DNA from: Aliitabrizicola sp031408575
GTDB taxonomy: Bacteria > Pseudomonadota > Alphaproteobacteria > Rhodobacterales > Rhodobacteraceae
NCBI GenBank assembly: GCA_031408575.1
Contig: JANNWS010000145.1
Coordinates: forward strand, 1-6,997
Direction: 5' to 3'
DNA: 6,997 nucleotides
Shown: positions 1-6,316 of the stretch, piece by piece
Layout: every line of letters begins with the position of its first letter
Position numbering within the stretch: position 1 is the stretch's first letter
Position numbers and translations under genes: made by a program
Notes under the pieces: model-generated
The model's input: only the letters and a program-made list of their open reading frames with translations
Database searches by the model: none
What the model was told of the DNA's origin: nothing

Positions 1-1251
1 GAGGTCGATTACAGCGCCAAACCGGTGTGGCTGACCGAAAACTACCGCTCCAGCGCGCAGATCATCAGCGCCGCAAATGCCGTGATAGCACCTGCAGCCG
101 GACGGATGAAGGCTGGGCACGACATTGCCGTGAACCGGGCAAGGGCCAAATCGCCGCCGGGGGGCGTGATGGCAGCCCTCGATCCTGTGGCGCAGGGGCG
201 GGTGTGCTTGTTGGACAGCGGGCCGGGTGACACCGCGCAAGGGGTGGCTGCGGTGGATGACCTGATCCGCCTGTCCCGGCTGGACCCGGACTGGTCCTGG
301 CGGCGCTGTGCGGTGATCGCCCGCGACTGGCGGCGCCTGGAGCCGGTGCGCGCCTATGCCGAGGCGCTGGGCATCCCCATCGATATGGCCAATGAAGGCC
401 TGCCCAGCCTGTGGCGCCTGCGCGAGATGCAGGGGTTCATCCGCGCCCTGCTGGCAGACCGGACGCGGCTGTTGACCATACCCGACCTCGTGGAGATCCT
501 GAACGCGCAAGCACAGTCACGCTGGACCGATCTGATCGGCGAAGGCATCGGGACACTTGCGCGGGAACTGGTCGAAAAGGCCGCCCCGGTGCCCGACCTT
601 GTGGAGTGGTTCGGTGAATGGGCGCGCGAGGCGCGGGGCGAACAGCGCGGGTTGCTGTCGTTGACCGCGCACCGCGCCAAGGGCCTGGAGTTCGACCATG
701 TGGCCATCCTGAACGGCGGTTGGGATCGCCCCTCTCGAAATGAGGATGCCGACGCCCCCCGCCGCCTGTTCTACGTCGCGATGACCCGGGCAAAGTATAG
801 CCTGACCGTGCTGACCGACGGTCCGCATCCTTTTGTCCGACCTGATGAGCAGTCGATCCTGCTTCGCCGTGTCACGCCCGACGTGGCGGCCCTGCCACGC
901 GCCCGCCTGCGGTATGTTCCTCCCGACGCAAAACTCGTGGACTTGTCCTTTGCGGGTCGACTGCCGCAAGGGCATCCTTCGCTGGTTGCCATCGCTGCCG
1001 CTTGCCCGAGCGATCCCGTCACCCTGTTCCACGACGGCAAGCGCTGGCAAGTGCATGACGCGCAGGGGCGCACGCTCGCCCGCCTGTCCTGCGCCTTCAT
1101 CCCGCCCGCAGGGACTACATTCCTGCGCGGCGAGGTCGCTGCCGTCTTGCGCTGGCGCAAAGAGGACGGGGACGAGGACTATCACCACCTCCTCCGGCGT
1201 GGTGAATGGGAAGCGGTCCTGCCCGAGCTGGTGTTCGAAAGCGACGCTTGA
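1..1251 (+). CDS. UvrD/PcrA-type (SF1A) ATP-dependent helicase, C-terminal part, 5' end outside window
   Basis: This is the 3' part of a helicase gene. The frame is open from base 1, so the GTG at 25 is internal, and 416 residues are visible. Three SF1A helicase motifs are clear, counting from the window edge: motif IV, LTENYRSS at residues 11-18; motif V, TAHRAKGLEFD at 222-232; and motif VI, RRLFYVAMTRAK at 254-265, which holds the arginine that contacts ATP. The Walker A, Q-motif and DExx box must lie upstream. About 150 residues follow motif VI, a longer tail than in ordinary UvrD, and its sequence (DLSFAGR, then HPSLVAIAA) resembles my recollection of very large proteins that fuse a RecQ-like half to a UvrD-like half. 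That assignment is inference. The likely role is ATP-driven 3'-5' DNA unwinding in repair. The gene stands alone and converges on the thiM remnant. Its stop sits at the border of an IS66-like fragment, so the last residues could have been altered by the insertion. Confidence 0.88.
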   Translation, partial: EVDYSAKPVWLTENYRSSAQIISAANAVIAPAAGRMKAGHDIAVNRARAKSPPGGVMAALDPVAQGRVCLLDSGPGDTAQGVAAVDDLIRLSRLDPDWSWRRCAVIARDWRRLEPVRAYAEALGIPIDMANEGLPSLWRLREMQGFIRALLADRTRLLTIPDLVEILNAQAQSRWTDLIGEGIGTLARELVEKAAPVPDLVEWFGEWAREARGEQRGLLSLTAHRAKGLEFDHVAILNGGWDRPSRNEDADAPRRLFYVAMTRAKYSLTVLTDGPHPFVRPDEQSILLRRVTPDVAALPRARLRYVPPDAKLVDLSFAGRLPQGHPSLVAIAAACPSDPVTLFHDGKRWQVHDAQGRTLARLSCAFIPPAGTTFLRGEVAAVLRWRKEDGDEDYHHLLRRGEWEAVLPELVFESDA

Positions 1252-1424
1252 CGGTCATCTCGCCAGCGACATCGACGCTATGATGCCATGGGCCTATGCC
1301 CAGTAGGCCGACGGCGCATAAGGACCGCGTCTCGTAATCCCTGACGAGCTACCAACAGCCCTCCGCTTCATCACATCGCTGCGGCCCACAAGCCGAAATT
1401 CAATGGGGCGTAGACGCCGCATAC
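1250..1424 (+). mobile_element. IS66-family insertion sequence remnant (3' tail of tnpC and right terminus)
   Basis: In the frame beginning at 1250, the DNA reads DGHLASDIDAMMPWAYAQ and then a stop at 1304-1306. This resembles the extreme C-terminus of IS66-type TnpC transposases, which commonly end in a (S/N)xIDxLMPWAYA-like stretch. On the - strand the fragment's outer end starts GTATGCGGCG (1424 to 1415), close to the GTAAGCG-type termini of IS66 elements. The thiM homology stops exactly at this point. The bases between the tnpC stop and the terminus contain no other recognisable gene. The rest of the element, including tnpA, tnpB, most of tnpC and the left end, is missing. No target duplication can be checked because the other end is absent. 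The assignment rests on about 18 residues and an approximate terminus, so it is moderate. Confidence 0.5.
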
Positions 1425-1779
1425 GAATGACCGTCGGCCGCAGTGCCATCAGCCGCGCGCAGACGTCACGGCGAAACTGCGTGGCCCCCACGCTGACCGG
1501 GTCCAGCACCCAAGGCCGGCCAGCAGCAACCATCACCTGCGCGGCCATTTCCATCGCCTCGGCCCAAGGTCCATCCAGCGTGCCGATGTTCACGCTTAAG
1601 GCCTGCGCGAGCCCAGCGAATTCCACCACCTCTTCGCGGGCATGCACCATGGCGGGCGATGCTCCCGCCGCCAGCAGCACGTTGGCGGCGATGTTCATGG
1701 CCACATAGTTGGTGATATTATGCACAAGCGGTACGGTCGCCCGCATCGTGGCAAGGTAAGTTCCGGCATCTTCCCTCAT
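1294..1779 (-). pseudogene. thiM: thiM, hydroxyethylthiazole kinase, truncated
   Basis: Intact ThiM phosphorylates 4-methyl-5-(2-hydroxyethyl)thiazole with ATP in thiamine salvage. Starting at ATG 1777-1779, the first 119 residues are typical: PLVHNITNYVAMNIAANVLL at 17-36 (substrate-binding region), GASPAMVHA at 39-47, SVNIGTLDG at 62-70 and VLDPVSVGAT at 91-100. The sequence then runs RPTVIR where the family continues into GNASEI. Instead, 42 unrelated residues follow, encoded by IS66-like DNA, up to a TAG at 1294-1296. The whole C-terminal half is gone, including the VTGTGC-type catalytic and ATP-binding loop, so the product should be inactive. The open frame extends upstream to ATG 1830, but that start lies in the riboswitch expression platform. 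The 1779 start fits the family N-terminus, and AGGGG precedes it with 3 nt between. The thiD and thiE partners are not in the window. Confidence 0.85.
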
Positions 1780-1817
1780 GGTCCCCTGCTGCACGCAAGG
1801 GGCCAGTGGCAGGGACC
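1780..1817 (-). promoter_or_regulatory. Shine-Dalgarno-sequestering hairpin of the thiM leader
   Basis: On the - strand, GGTCCCTGC (1817-1809) can pair with GCAGGGGACC (1789-1780), giving nine pairs with one bulged G. The 3' arm contains the only Shine-Dalgarno-like run before the thiM ATG and directly abuts that codon. This is the usual design for a translation-controlling TPP riboswitch. The 3' edge of the aptamer contains TAGGGA (1863-1858), which could pair with TCCCTG inside the upstream arm (1815-1810), five Watson-Crick pairs plus one G-T wobble. It could therefore act as an anti-anti-SD when TPP is absent. The pairings are read directly from sequence; the switching mechanism is inferred. 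Confidence 0.65.
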
Positions 1818-1854
1818 GTGTAGCCATCAAAGGCCGAAAGGGACACCTACCGCA

Positions 1855-1928
1855 GACTCCCTACGCCAGCACTATCTGGTTCAGGTTCAAAGGGTGCTTC
1901 TCAGCCCGGATTCCCGGACGCCCCTGTC
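1855..1928 (-). ncRNA. TPP riboswitch (THI element)
   Basis: The - strand contains the conserved thiamine pyrophosphate aptamer in order: a GACAGGGGCG entry, the P3 hairpin CCGG-GAAT-CCGG, the CTGAGA core (1904-1899), ACCCTTTGAACCTGA (1895-1881), the P4/P5 side hairpin CCAG-ATAGTG-CTGG, and the closing GGCGTAGGGA (1867-1858). P1 closes by pairing GAC (1928-1926) with GTC (1857-1855). CTGAGA, ACCTGA and GCGTAGGGA are the diagnostic conserved blocks and all are intact. It lies about 75 nt upstream of the thiM start codon, the expected position. It should bind TPP and repress thiM translation, but its target gene is truncated. Confidence 0.95.
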
Positions 1929-1936
1929 GCTGTCGA

Positions 1937-1965
1937 AAAAAACCTCGATTTCAGGCCCAAGTCAA
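1937..1965 (-). promoter_or_regulatory. Possible sigma-70-like promoter for the riboswitch-thiM transcript
   Basis: On the - strand, TTGACT (1965-1960) is a good -35 box. Seventeen bases further is a run of T (1942-1937) that could only serve as a poor -10 box. A start site about 7 nt beyond would fall near 1930, just before the first aptamer base, which supports the placement. The -10 match is weak, so this is tentative. The rest of the 1929-2081 gap shows no gene I can support and no clear terminator after uxuB. Confidence 0.35.
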
Positions 1966-2081
1966 GACCTGGGCGTATGTTTGGCCTATGCTTTTCCAGC
2001 AGGTTCGCACTTGGCCACGAAGGACGGCGTAATCGCGGAGCATCCCTGTCTTTCCGCAATGCAGAGTGGGGATGACCCGAT

Positions 2082-3455
2082 TCAAGGGCAATGCGACACG
2101 AGGTCTTTCGCGAGGGAGAGGACGCCTTTGTTGCGCAGGGCGTCGAGGCGGGCTTCTACAAGGGCGCACCAGGAGGCAGAGGTGAACGGCAGGCGGTCCT
2201 GCAGACCAAGCACGCGGGCCAGGGCGGTAACGGGTGAGGCACTGTTCGCCGCCGTAGAAAGCATTTCGACAAGGGGATCGCTGCGGGTGAGAGTAACCCC
2301 ATCATCACCGCGGCCTTGCAGGAAGCGAGCCCATGCGGCCACGGCCAGCGCAAAGACGGCGGCGTCCTGCCCGTTCGCCAAGGCATCAGCCGCCGGATCA
2401 AGTATGCGAGGCGGTAGCTTCTGGCTGCCATCGGCGGCGATCTGTAGGCACAGGTGGCAAATGGCAGGATTATCGAACCGGTGGATCAGGTCGGCGGCGT
2501 AAACCGTAGGGTCAAAGCCGGGGATCGGCGGCACGGTGATCGCCGCCGCCTGCATATGGGCCTGCACCAGCGCGCGCAGGCAGGCTTGGGCCATCACGTC
2601 GCGGACGGCTTCCAGTCCCGCGACAGCGCCCAGATATGCGATTAGCGAATGACTGCCGTTCAGCATGCGCAGCTTCATCACCTCGTAGGGGGCGACGTCG
2701 GCAACGATCAGCGCGCCAGCCTTTTCCCACGCTGGGCGAGGTCCGGCAAAGTGATCTTGGATCACCCATTGCCGGAAAGGCTCTGTCTCCACGGCGAGGA
2801 GGTCCGTTTGGCCGGTTGCCTTGCGGACGGCGCCAAACGTGGCGTCCGTGCTGGCGGGGGTGATGCGGTCGACCATGCTGTTGGGGAAAGTGCAGGCGGT
2901 AGCGATCCATTCGGCCAGCGCCGGGTCGCGACGGCGGGCGAAGTCGTCGACAAGCCCCGCAAGGAGGTGGCCGTTGCCGGTGAGGTTGTCGCAGGAAATC
3001 ACGGTTAGACCCTGCAACCCTGCGGCGCGGCGCAAGCGCAGCCCCCCGGTCAGCGCGCCGACAAGACCCCGCGGCGTGGTAAGATTCATTAAATCGAGCG
3101 CGATAGATGGGTGATCCGGATCAAGCCTGCGGGTGGCCGGAAGAAAGCCGTACCCCTTTTCCGTCACTGTCGCTGTTACCATCTGCACTTCTGGATCGGC
3201 CATGCGGGCCACGGTTCCGGCAGGGTCTGTGGCCAGACAATGCGCGCGGTCGATCACCGTCATGGTCAAGACGCGAGGGCCTTCGGGAGCGCGTTCGACC
3301 AGATGCCACTGGCCCCGCGAGGCGTTCAAAGCCTCCGAAAGCGCGGGACTGCGCATCGAGACGGATTCAATCTGCCAGCCGCCCGCGTCTTGGGTAAAGG
3401 CGGCCTGATGCGCCCGGTGAAAGGCGCCAAGCCCAAAGTGCAGGATTCTTGGCAT
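2082..3455 (-). CDS. uxuB: D-fructuronate reductase (D-mannonate oxidoreductase), long-chain mannitol dehydrogenase family
   Basis: UxuB interconverts D-fructuronate and D-mannonate with NAD(H) in the cytoplasm. The 457-residue protein has the family signatures in order: a dinucleotide-binding start HFGLGAFHRAHQ at 6-17, TEKGYG at 98-103, ISCDNLTGNG at 153-162, FPNSMVDRITP at 190-200, and KLRMLNGSHS at 261-270. By analogy with mannitol 2-dehydrogenase, K261, N266 and H269 are the catalytic lysine and its helpers. The family also includes mannitol, arabinitol and tagaturonate (UxaB) oxidoreductases. The choice of fructuronate reductase rests on the adjacent uxuA and uxaC, so it is partly contextual. 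The start ATG is one base after the uxuA stop (TGACATG), with AGGCGG about 9 nt upstream inside uxuA, implying translational coupling. The length is slightly shorter than the E. coli enzyme (about 486 aa). It is the last gene of the operon. Confidence 0.9.
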   Translation of the reverse strand: MPRILHFGLGAFHRAHQAAFTQDAGGWQIESVSMRSPALSEALNASRGQWHLVERAPEGPRVLTMTVIDRAHCLATDPAGTVARMADPEVQMVTATVTEKGYGFLPATRRLDPDHPSIALDLMNLTTPRGLVGALTGGLRLRRAAGLQGLTVISCDNLTGNGHLLAGLVDDFARRRDPALAEWIATACTFPNSMVDRITPASTDATFGAVRKATGQTDLLAVETEPFRQWVIQDHFAGPRPAWEKAGALIVADVAPYEVMKLRMLNGSHSLIAYLGAVAGLEAVRDVMAQACLRALVQAHMQAAAITVPPIPGFDPTVYAADLIHRFDNPAICHLCLQIAADGSQKLPPRILDPAADALANGQDAAVFALAVAAWARFLQGRGDDGVTLTRSDPLVEMLSTAANSASPVTALARVLGLQDRLPFTSASWCALVEARLDALRNKGVLSLAKDLVSHCP

Positions 3456-3456
3456 G

Positions 3457-4659
3457 TCAGGACACCGCCTGCAGCGCCAGCATCACACCTCGAAGTTCAG
3501 CCAGCCCTTTGAGGCGCCCCACGGCGGGATAGCCCGGCGCGCCCGCGCGTTCGGCATCCGTTAAGATTTCCTGCCCGTGATCGGGTCGCATGGGGATGCA
3601 CCAGTCGGCGCGACCCTCGGCGCGACGGCGGTTTTGTTCGACGATTACGGCGCGGATCACGGCCACCATATCGGTTGAACCGCCAAGGTGATCATCCTCG
3701 AAGAACGAACAGGGTGTCGTGTCCTGTTCGCGCCGGACATTGCGCAGGTGCGCGAAATGAATATGCGGCCCCAGTCGTTCTACCATGCCCACCAGATCGT
3801 TTTCCGCCCGTGCGCCGAGTGATCCGGTGCAGAAGGTAATCCCGTTGGCCGGGCTTTTGACCACATTGACCATCCAGAAGTAATCTTTCTCGGTCGACAT
3901 GATGCGTGGAAGGCCAAACAGGGACCAAGGCGGGTCGTCGGGGTGGCAGCAAAGGCGGACGCCAAGTTGTTCGGCGACCGGCACGACGCGGTGCAGGAAC
4001 CAGGCCATATTGGTGCGCAAGTCGGCGGCGGTGATGCCGTTATAGGTAGCAAGGCGGGCGCGAAAGCTGTCTAGCGTCCAGCGTTCGACGCTGCCAGGAA
4101 GGCCTGCGAGGATGTTTCCTGCCAGTTTGGCGCGGGCGGCATCGTCCCATCTGGCGGCGCGGTCTGCTGCCTTAGCCACGACATCGGGCGCATAATCCTG
4201 TTCGGCACATGGACGCGCCAGCACATGAATGTCGAAAGCGGCGAAGTCAGGCAGGTCATAGCGCAAAGCAAGCGCACCGTTCGGACGGCGGTGTTTTAGG
4301 TCGGTGCGCGTCCAGTCAAGGACTGGCATGAAGTTGTAGCAGATGACCTTGATCCCCTCTGCCGCGCTGTTCGCCAAGCTTTCTACCCAAGCGGCCACGT
4401 TCGACTCACGGTCAGGACCGGCTGTCTTGATCGCCTCGCTGACCGGGATACTTTCAATTACGTCCAGCGTCAGGCCGGACGGGGTGCCATCTTCGTGCTG
4501 CTCAACCTCGTTGATCCGCTTGCGGATGTCGGCGCGCGACCACACTTTCCCGGGTGGGATGTGGTAAAGCGACGTCACGATGCCCTCGGCCCCGGCCTGC
4601 CGGATATCCCAAAGTGTCACCTTGTCTGCAGGGCCGAACCATCTCCATGTCTGACGCAT
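3457..4659 (-). CDS. uxuA: D-mannonate dehydratase
   Basis: UxuA dehydrates D-mannonate to 2-keto-3-deoxy-D-gluconate, using a divalent metal in a TIM-barrel fold. With the start at ATG 4657-4659 the protein has 400 residues, close to the usual 390-400, and begins MRQTWRWFGP like other UxuA proteins. Conserved blocks are QAGAEGIVTSLYHIP at 21-35, CYNFMPVLDWTRTDL at 107-121, CHPDDPP at 238-244, FCTGS at 276-280, HFAHLRN at 301-307, MRPDHG at 357-362 and the terminal GRLKGLAELRG at 381-391. H239, C277, H304 and D360 match the His/Cys/His/Asp metal ligands known for the family. The open frame runs upstream to 4842, but that 61-residue extension lies inside uxaC, lacks family similarity and is rejected. 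Ten bases separate the uxaC stop from this start, and the ribosome binding site there (TGAGA) is weak, so coupling to uxaC is likely. Confidence 0.96.
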   Translation of the reverse strand: MRQTWRWFGPADKVTLWDIRQAGAEGIVTSLYHIPPGKVWSRADIRKRINEVEQHEDGTPSGLTLDVIESIPVSEAIKTAGPDRESNVAAWVESLANSAAEGIKVICYNFMPVLDWTRTDLKHRRPNGALALRYDLPDFAAFDIHVLARPCAEQDYAPDVVAKAADRAARWDDAARAKLAGNILAGLPGSVERWTLDSFRARLATYNGITAADLRTNMAWFLHRVVPVAEQLGVRLCCHPDDPPWSLFGLPRIMSTEKDYFWMVNVVKSPANGITFCTGSLGARAENDLVGMVERLGPHIHFAHLRNVRREQDTTPCSFFEDDHLGGSTDMVAVIRAVIVEQNRRRAEGRADWCIPMRPDHGQEILTDAERAGAPGYPAVGRLKGLAELRGVMLALQAVS

Positions 4660-4669
4660 CTGGATCTCA

Positions 4670-6061
4670 TCAAAGTTTATAGGCGGCGCGGGCAAGGCCG
4701 TTCGCCAGAAGGGGGGCAAGGATGAGAGCCTCGTCCTCGTCCAGCCGGTGGGTGGTGACGAGATCGGCAAGGAATGCACAGTCGGCCCGGCGCGACAGAT
4801 CGTGCCGGGCGGGAATAGAACAGAGTGCGCGGGTGTCGTCATTGAAACCCACGGTGTTCATGAAGCCCGCTGTTTCAGTAGCCATCTGGCGGAAGCGGCG
4901 GATGCCTTCGTAGCTGTCGTGGAACCACCAAGGCGGACCAAGGCGCAAGCTGGGATAGGCCCCGGCCAAGGGGGCGAGTTCGCGGGCATAGGTGGTTTCG
5001 TCTAGCGTAAAAAGGATCAGCGTCAGGCGGGGATCCATGCCCACGGCATCCAGCAGCGGCTTCAATGCGGCGGTGAAACTGACGGGCTGCGGGATGTCGA
5101 ACCCCCGGTCGCGGCCAAGCGTGGCGAAGACCTCGGCGGAGTGGTTGCGCAAGGAGCCCGCATGTAGCTGCATCACCAGGCCGTCTTCCACCGACATGCG
5201 GGCGAATTCGGTCAGCATCTGCGCGCGAAATGCCTCACGTTGGTGGGGGTCGGATTGGCCCGACAGGACGGTCTGATAGAGTGCCGCTGCCTGAGCGGTC
5301 GGCTGATCGGCGGTCAGTGGCGTGGGGTGGCCGTGGTCGGTGGCTGTGGCGCCCATGGATTTGAAAAAGGCACGGCGGGCGCGGTGGGCGGCGAGGTAGC
5401 CGTCGAAGCTGCCGATGTCGCAGCCAGTCAGCGCGCCCAAGATTTCGACATTGGCGCGGAAGCCTTCGAAATCCGGGTCGGTCACAGCGTCAGGACGGTA
5501 CGTCGGCACGACACGCCCCTTCCAGCCCGAGGTCTTAGCCGCCTGATGCCAGCGCAGATCATCGATGGCAGAGTCAGTGGTGGCGATCACCTCGATCCCG
5601 AAACGGTCGTATAGGGCGCGGGGACGGTAGGCCGGATCGCCCAGACGGTCTGCAATGGCGTCGTAGGCGGCATCCGCCGTTTCAGCCGACAGCCGTGCGG
5701 ATACGCCGAAGACGGTTTCCAGTGCGTGATCCACCCACAACCGCGAGGGGGTGCCGCGGAACAAATGATAAAGTCCAGCAAAGGTGCGCCAGACTGCGCG
5801 CGGATCGCTTTCCGCCCCCGGCCCGATGCCAAGGGCTGCGAAAGGCACGCCTTGGGATACCAGCATCCGGCAGACATAGTGATCGGGCATAACAAAAAGC
5901 GCCGCCGGGTTCTCGAAGGCCGGGTTCTCGCCCCACCAGCGCGGATCGGTATGGCCGTGGGGCGAGACGATCGACAGGGCCTCAACTGCCGCGAATAGGT
6001 CGCGCGCGATGGCACGGGTGGCAGGGTCGGTAGGAAACAGACGATCGGGGTGCAGCATCAT
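4670..6061 (-). CDS. uxaC: Uronate (glucuronate) isomerase
   Basis: UxaC isomerises D-glucuronate to D-fructuronate (and D-galacturonate to D-tagaturonate), the first step of the pathway. It belongs to the amidohydrolase superfamily, with one metal in a TIM barrel. The 463-residue protein carries the N-terminal metal motif SPHGHTDP at 33-40 (H35, H37), TDHGHPTPL at 241-249, VMQLHAGSLRNHSAEVF at 296-312, PPWWFHDSYEG at 376-386 and the substrate-binding end MNTVGFNDDTRALCSIPARH at 401-420. Length fits the family (about 470 aa). Two ATG codons occur in tandem, at 6061 and 6058. GGAGGG lies 4 nt before the first and 7 nt before the second, so 6058 may be the start actually used. This is the promoter-proximal gene of a uxaC-uxuA-uxuB operon without uxaA or uxaB, so the locus favours the glucuronate branch. 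Confidence 0.96.
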   Translation of the reverse strand: MMLHPDRLFPTDPATRAIARDLFAAVEALSIVSPHGHTDPRWWGENPAFENPAALFVMPDHYVCRMLVSQGVPFAALGIGPGAESDPRAVWRTFAGLYHLFRGTPSRLWVDHALETVFGVSARLSAETADAAYDAIADRLGDPAYRPRALYDRFGIEVIATTDSAIDDLRWHQAAKTSGWKGRVVPTYRPDAVTDPDFEGFRANVEILGALTGCDIGSFDGYLAAHRARRAFFKSMGATATDHGHPTPLTADQPTAQAAALYQTVLSGQSDPHQREAFRAQMLTEFARMSVEDGLVMQLHAGSLRNHSAEVFATLGRDRGFDIPQPVSFTAALKPLLDAVGMDPRLTLILFTLDETTYARELAPLAGAYPSLRLGPPWWFHDSYEGIRRFRQMATETAGFMNTVGFNDDTRALCSIPARHDLSRRADCAFLADLVTTHRLDEDEALILAPLLANGLARAAYKL

Positions 6062-6062
6062 A

Positions 6063-6143
6063 TCACCCTCCGTAGCCCAGCGGGCTGCGCGGTAGGAACA
6101 TTCGCGACAGGGCGGCGCGGATCATGGGAAACAGTCGCAGCAT
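6063..6143 (-). CDS. Putative 26-aa leader peptide upstream of uxaC
   Basis: This small frame sits in the leader of the hexuronate operon. Its ATG (6143-6141) is preceded by a run of six G (GGGGGGATCGACC-ATG) at ideal spacing. It encodes 26 residues starting MLRLFPMIRAALSRMF and ending PLGYGG. The peptide has four arginines, no acidic residue, and an amphipathic-looking basic/hydrophobic first half. The stop TGA (6065-6063) lies between the GGAGGG ribosome binding site of uxaC and its first ATG, so a terminating ribosome would sit on the uxaC start. The predicted promoter start (about 6170) leaves a short 25-30 nt leader, as expected for a translated first cistron. I do not recognise the peptide. 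It could be a translation-coupling leader, a regulatory uORF, a small membrane-associated protein, or chance. Confidence 0.5.
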   Translation of the reverse strand: MLRLFPMIRAALSRMFLPRSPLGYGG

Positions 6144-6176
6144 GGTCGATCCCCCCAAAGCGTGACCGGGACGGAA

Positions 6177-6205
6177 ATAACACATCCGCACAATTGGTCA
6201 ACCAA
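6177..6205 (-). promoter_or_regulatory. Predicted promoter of the uxaC-uxuA-uxuB operon
   Basis: Reading the - strand, TTGGTT (6205-6200) and TGTTAT (6182-6177) form -35 and -10 boxes with a 17-base spacer. The -35 box lies inside the left operator copy, so a bound repressor would block RNA polymerase. The start site would be near 6170, upstream of the leader peptide. A TTGACC (6201-6196) overlaps the same operator but gives worse spacing. Confidence 0.5.
6194..6205. promoter_or_regulatory. Left operator, GntR (UxuR/ExuR-type) binding site
   Basis: TTGGTCAACCAA is a TTGGT-N2-ACCAA palindrome preceded by AA, closely resembling the E. coli UxuR/ExuR operator type built around TTGGTATACCAA. It covers the predicted -35 box of the uxaC promoter. 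Its centre is 41 bp from the right copy, about four DNA turns, so both dimers would face the same side. Binding by the GntR protein encoded at 6724 is inferred. Confidence 0.72.
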
Positions 6206-6234
6206 AAATGCGAAAATACTAGAAGTAGTATTTT

Positions 6235-6246
6235 TTGGTTGACCAA
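6235..6246. promoter_or_regulatory. Right operator, GntR (UxuR/ExuR-type) binding site
   Basis: TTGGTTGACCAA is the exact inverted copy of the left operator, and its identical flanks extend the match to 22 bp. It covers the predicted -35 box of the rightward promoter, which implies autoregulation of the regulator's own unit. The central dinucleotide is not symmetric, so the sites have a polarity and face each other. Confidence 0.72.
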
Positions 6247-6263
6247 TTGTGCGAGTCTATGCA
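6235..6263 (+). promoter_or_regulatory. Predicted rightward promoter for the secreted-protein/gntR unit
   Basis: TTGGTT (6235-6240) and TATGCA (6258-6263), separated by 17 bases, mirror the leftward promoter at the same offset within the other operator arm. The -10 is a modest match. The start would be near 6270, giving a leader of about 45 nt to the ATG at 6317. Confidence 0.4.
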
Positions 6264-6316
6264 AGATCCGGCCCAACGGAAGCGACAGAAGCCCGGCCTT
6301 TCGGGGAGGGGAGCCC

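Larger units (their letters stand above)
6187..6253. repeat. 67-bp inverted repeat with perfect 22-bp arms
   Basis: The arms at 6187-6208 and 6232-6253 are exact reverse complements over 22 bp, each starting CGCACAATTGG from its outer side, and are separated by 23 bp. A second, off-centre inverted repeat, AATACTA (6215-6221) with TAGTATT (6226-6232), sits in the spacer. The block is strongly AT-rich against a GC-rich background. It holds two regulator sites and lies between divergent genes, so it reads as a control region and not as a terminator or transposon end. Confidence 0.9.

Noticed and set aside
517..1188. Long open frame (223 codons) on the - strand inside the helicase gene
   Set aside because: A typical shadow of a GC-rich gene; the + strand frame carries clear helicase motifs.
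1291..1309. Hairpin GGCCTA/TAGGCC after the helicase as a terminator
   Set aside because: Only six pairs and no T run on either strand; it overlaps the transposase-like stop codon.
1780..1830. Upstream ATG of thiM at 1830
   Set aside because: It is in the riboswitch expression platform and would add 17 residues absent from ThiM; the ATG at 1779 fits the family and the sequestered ribosome binding site.
1951..2043. 30-codon frame on the - strand starting at ATG 2043 in the uxuB-thiM gap
   Set aside because: Weak ribosome binding site, no recognisable sequence, and it overlaps the predicted thiM promoter; no support beyond being open.
4660..4842. Upstream extension of the uxuA frame (61 extra residues)
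   Set aside because: It lies wholly inside uxaC, is proline-rich shadow sequence without family similarity, and the ATG at 4659 gives the normal UxuA N-terminus MRQTWRWFGP.
6187..6253. Inverted repeat as a bidirectional intrinsic terminator or transposon end
   Set aside because: It lies between the 5' ends of divergent genes, the arms are not GC-rich, and each arm contains a UxuR-type palindrome at a promoter.
6050..6316. N-terminal extension of the 136-aa protein back to 6050 on the + strand
   Set aside because: It would cross both operators, both promoters and the leader ORF; the strong GGAGGGG site and the signal peptide at 6317 define the start.
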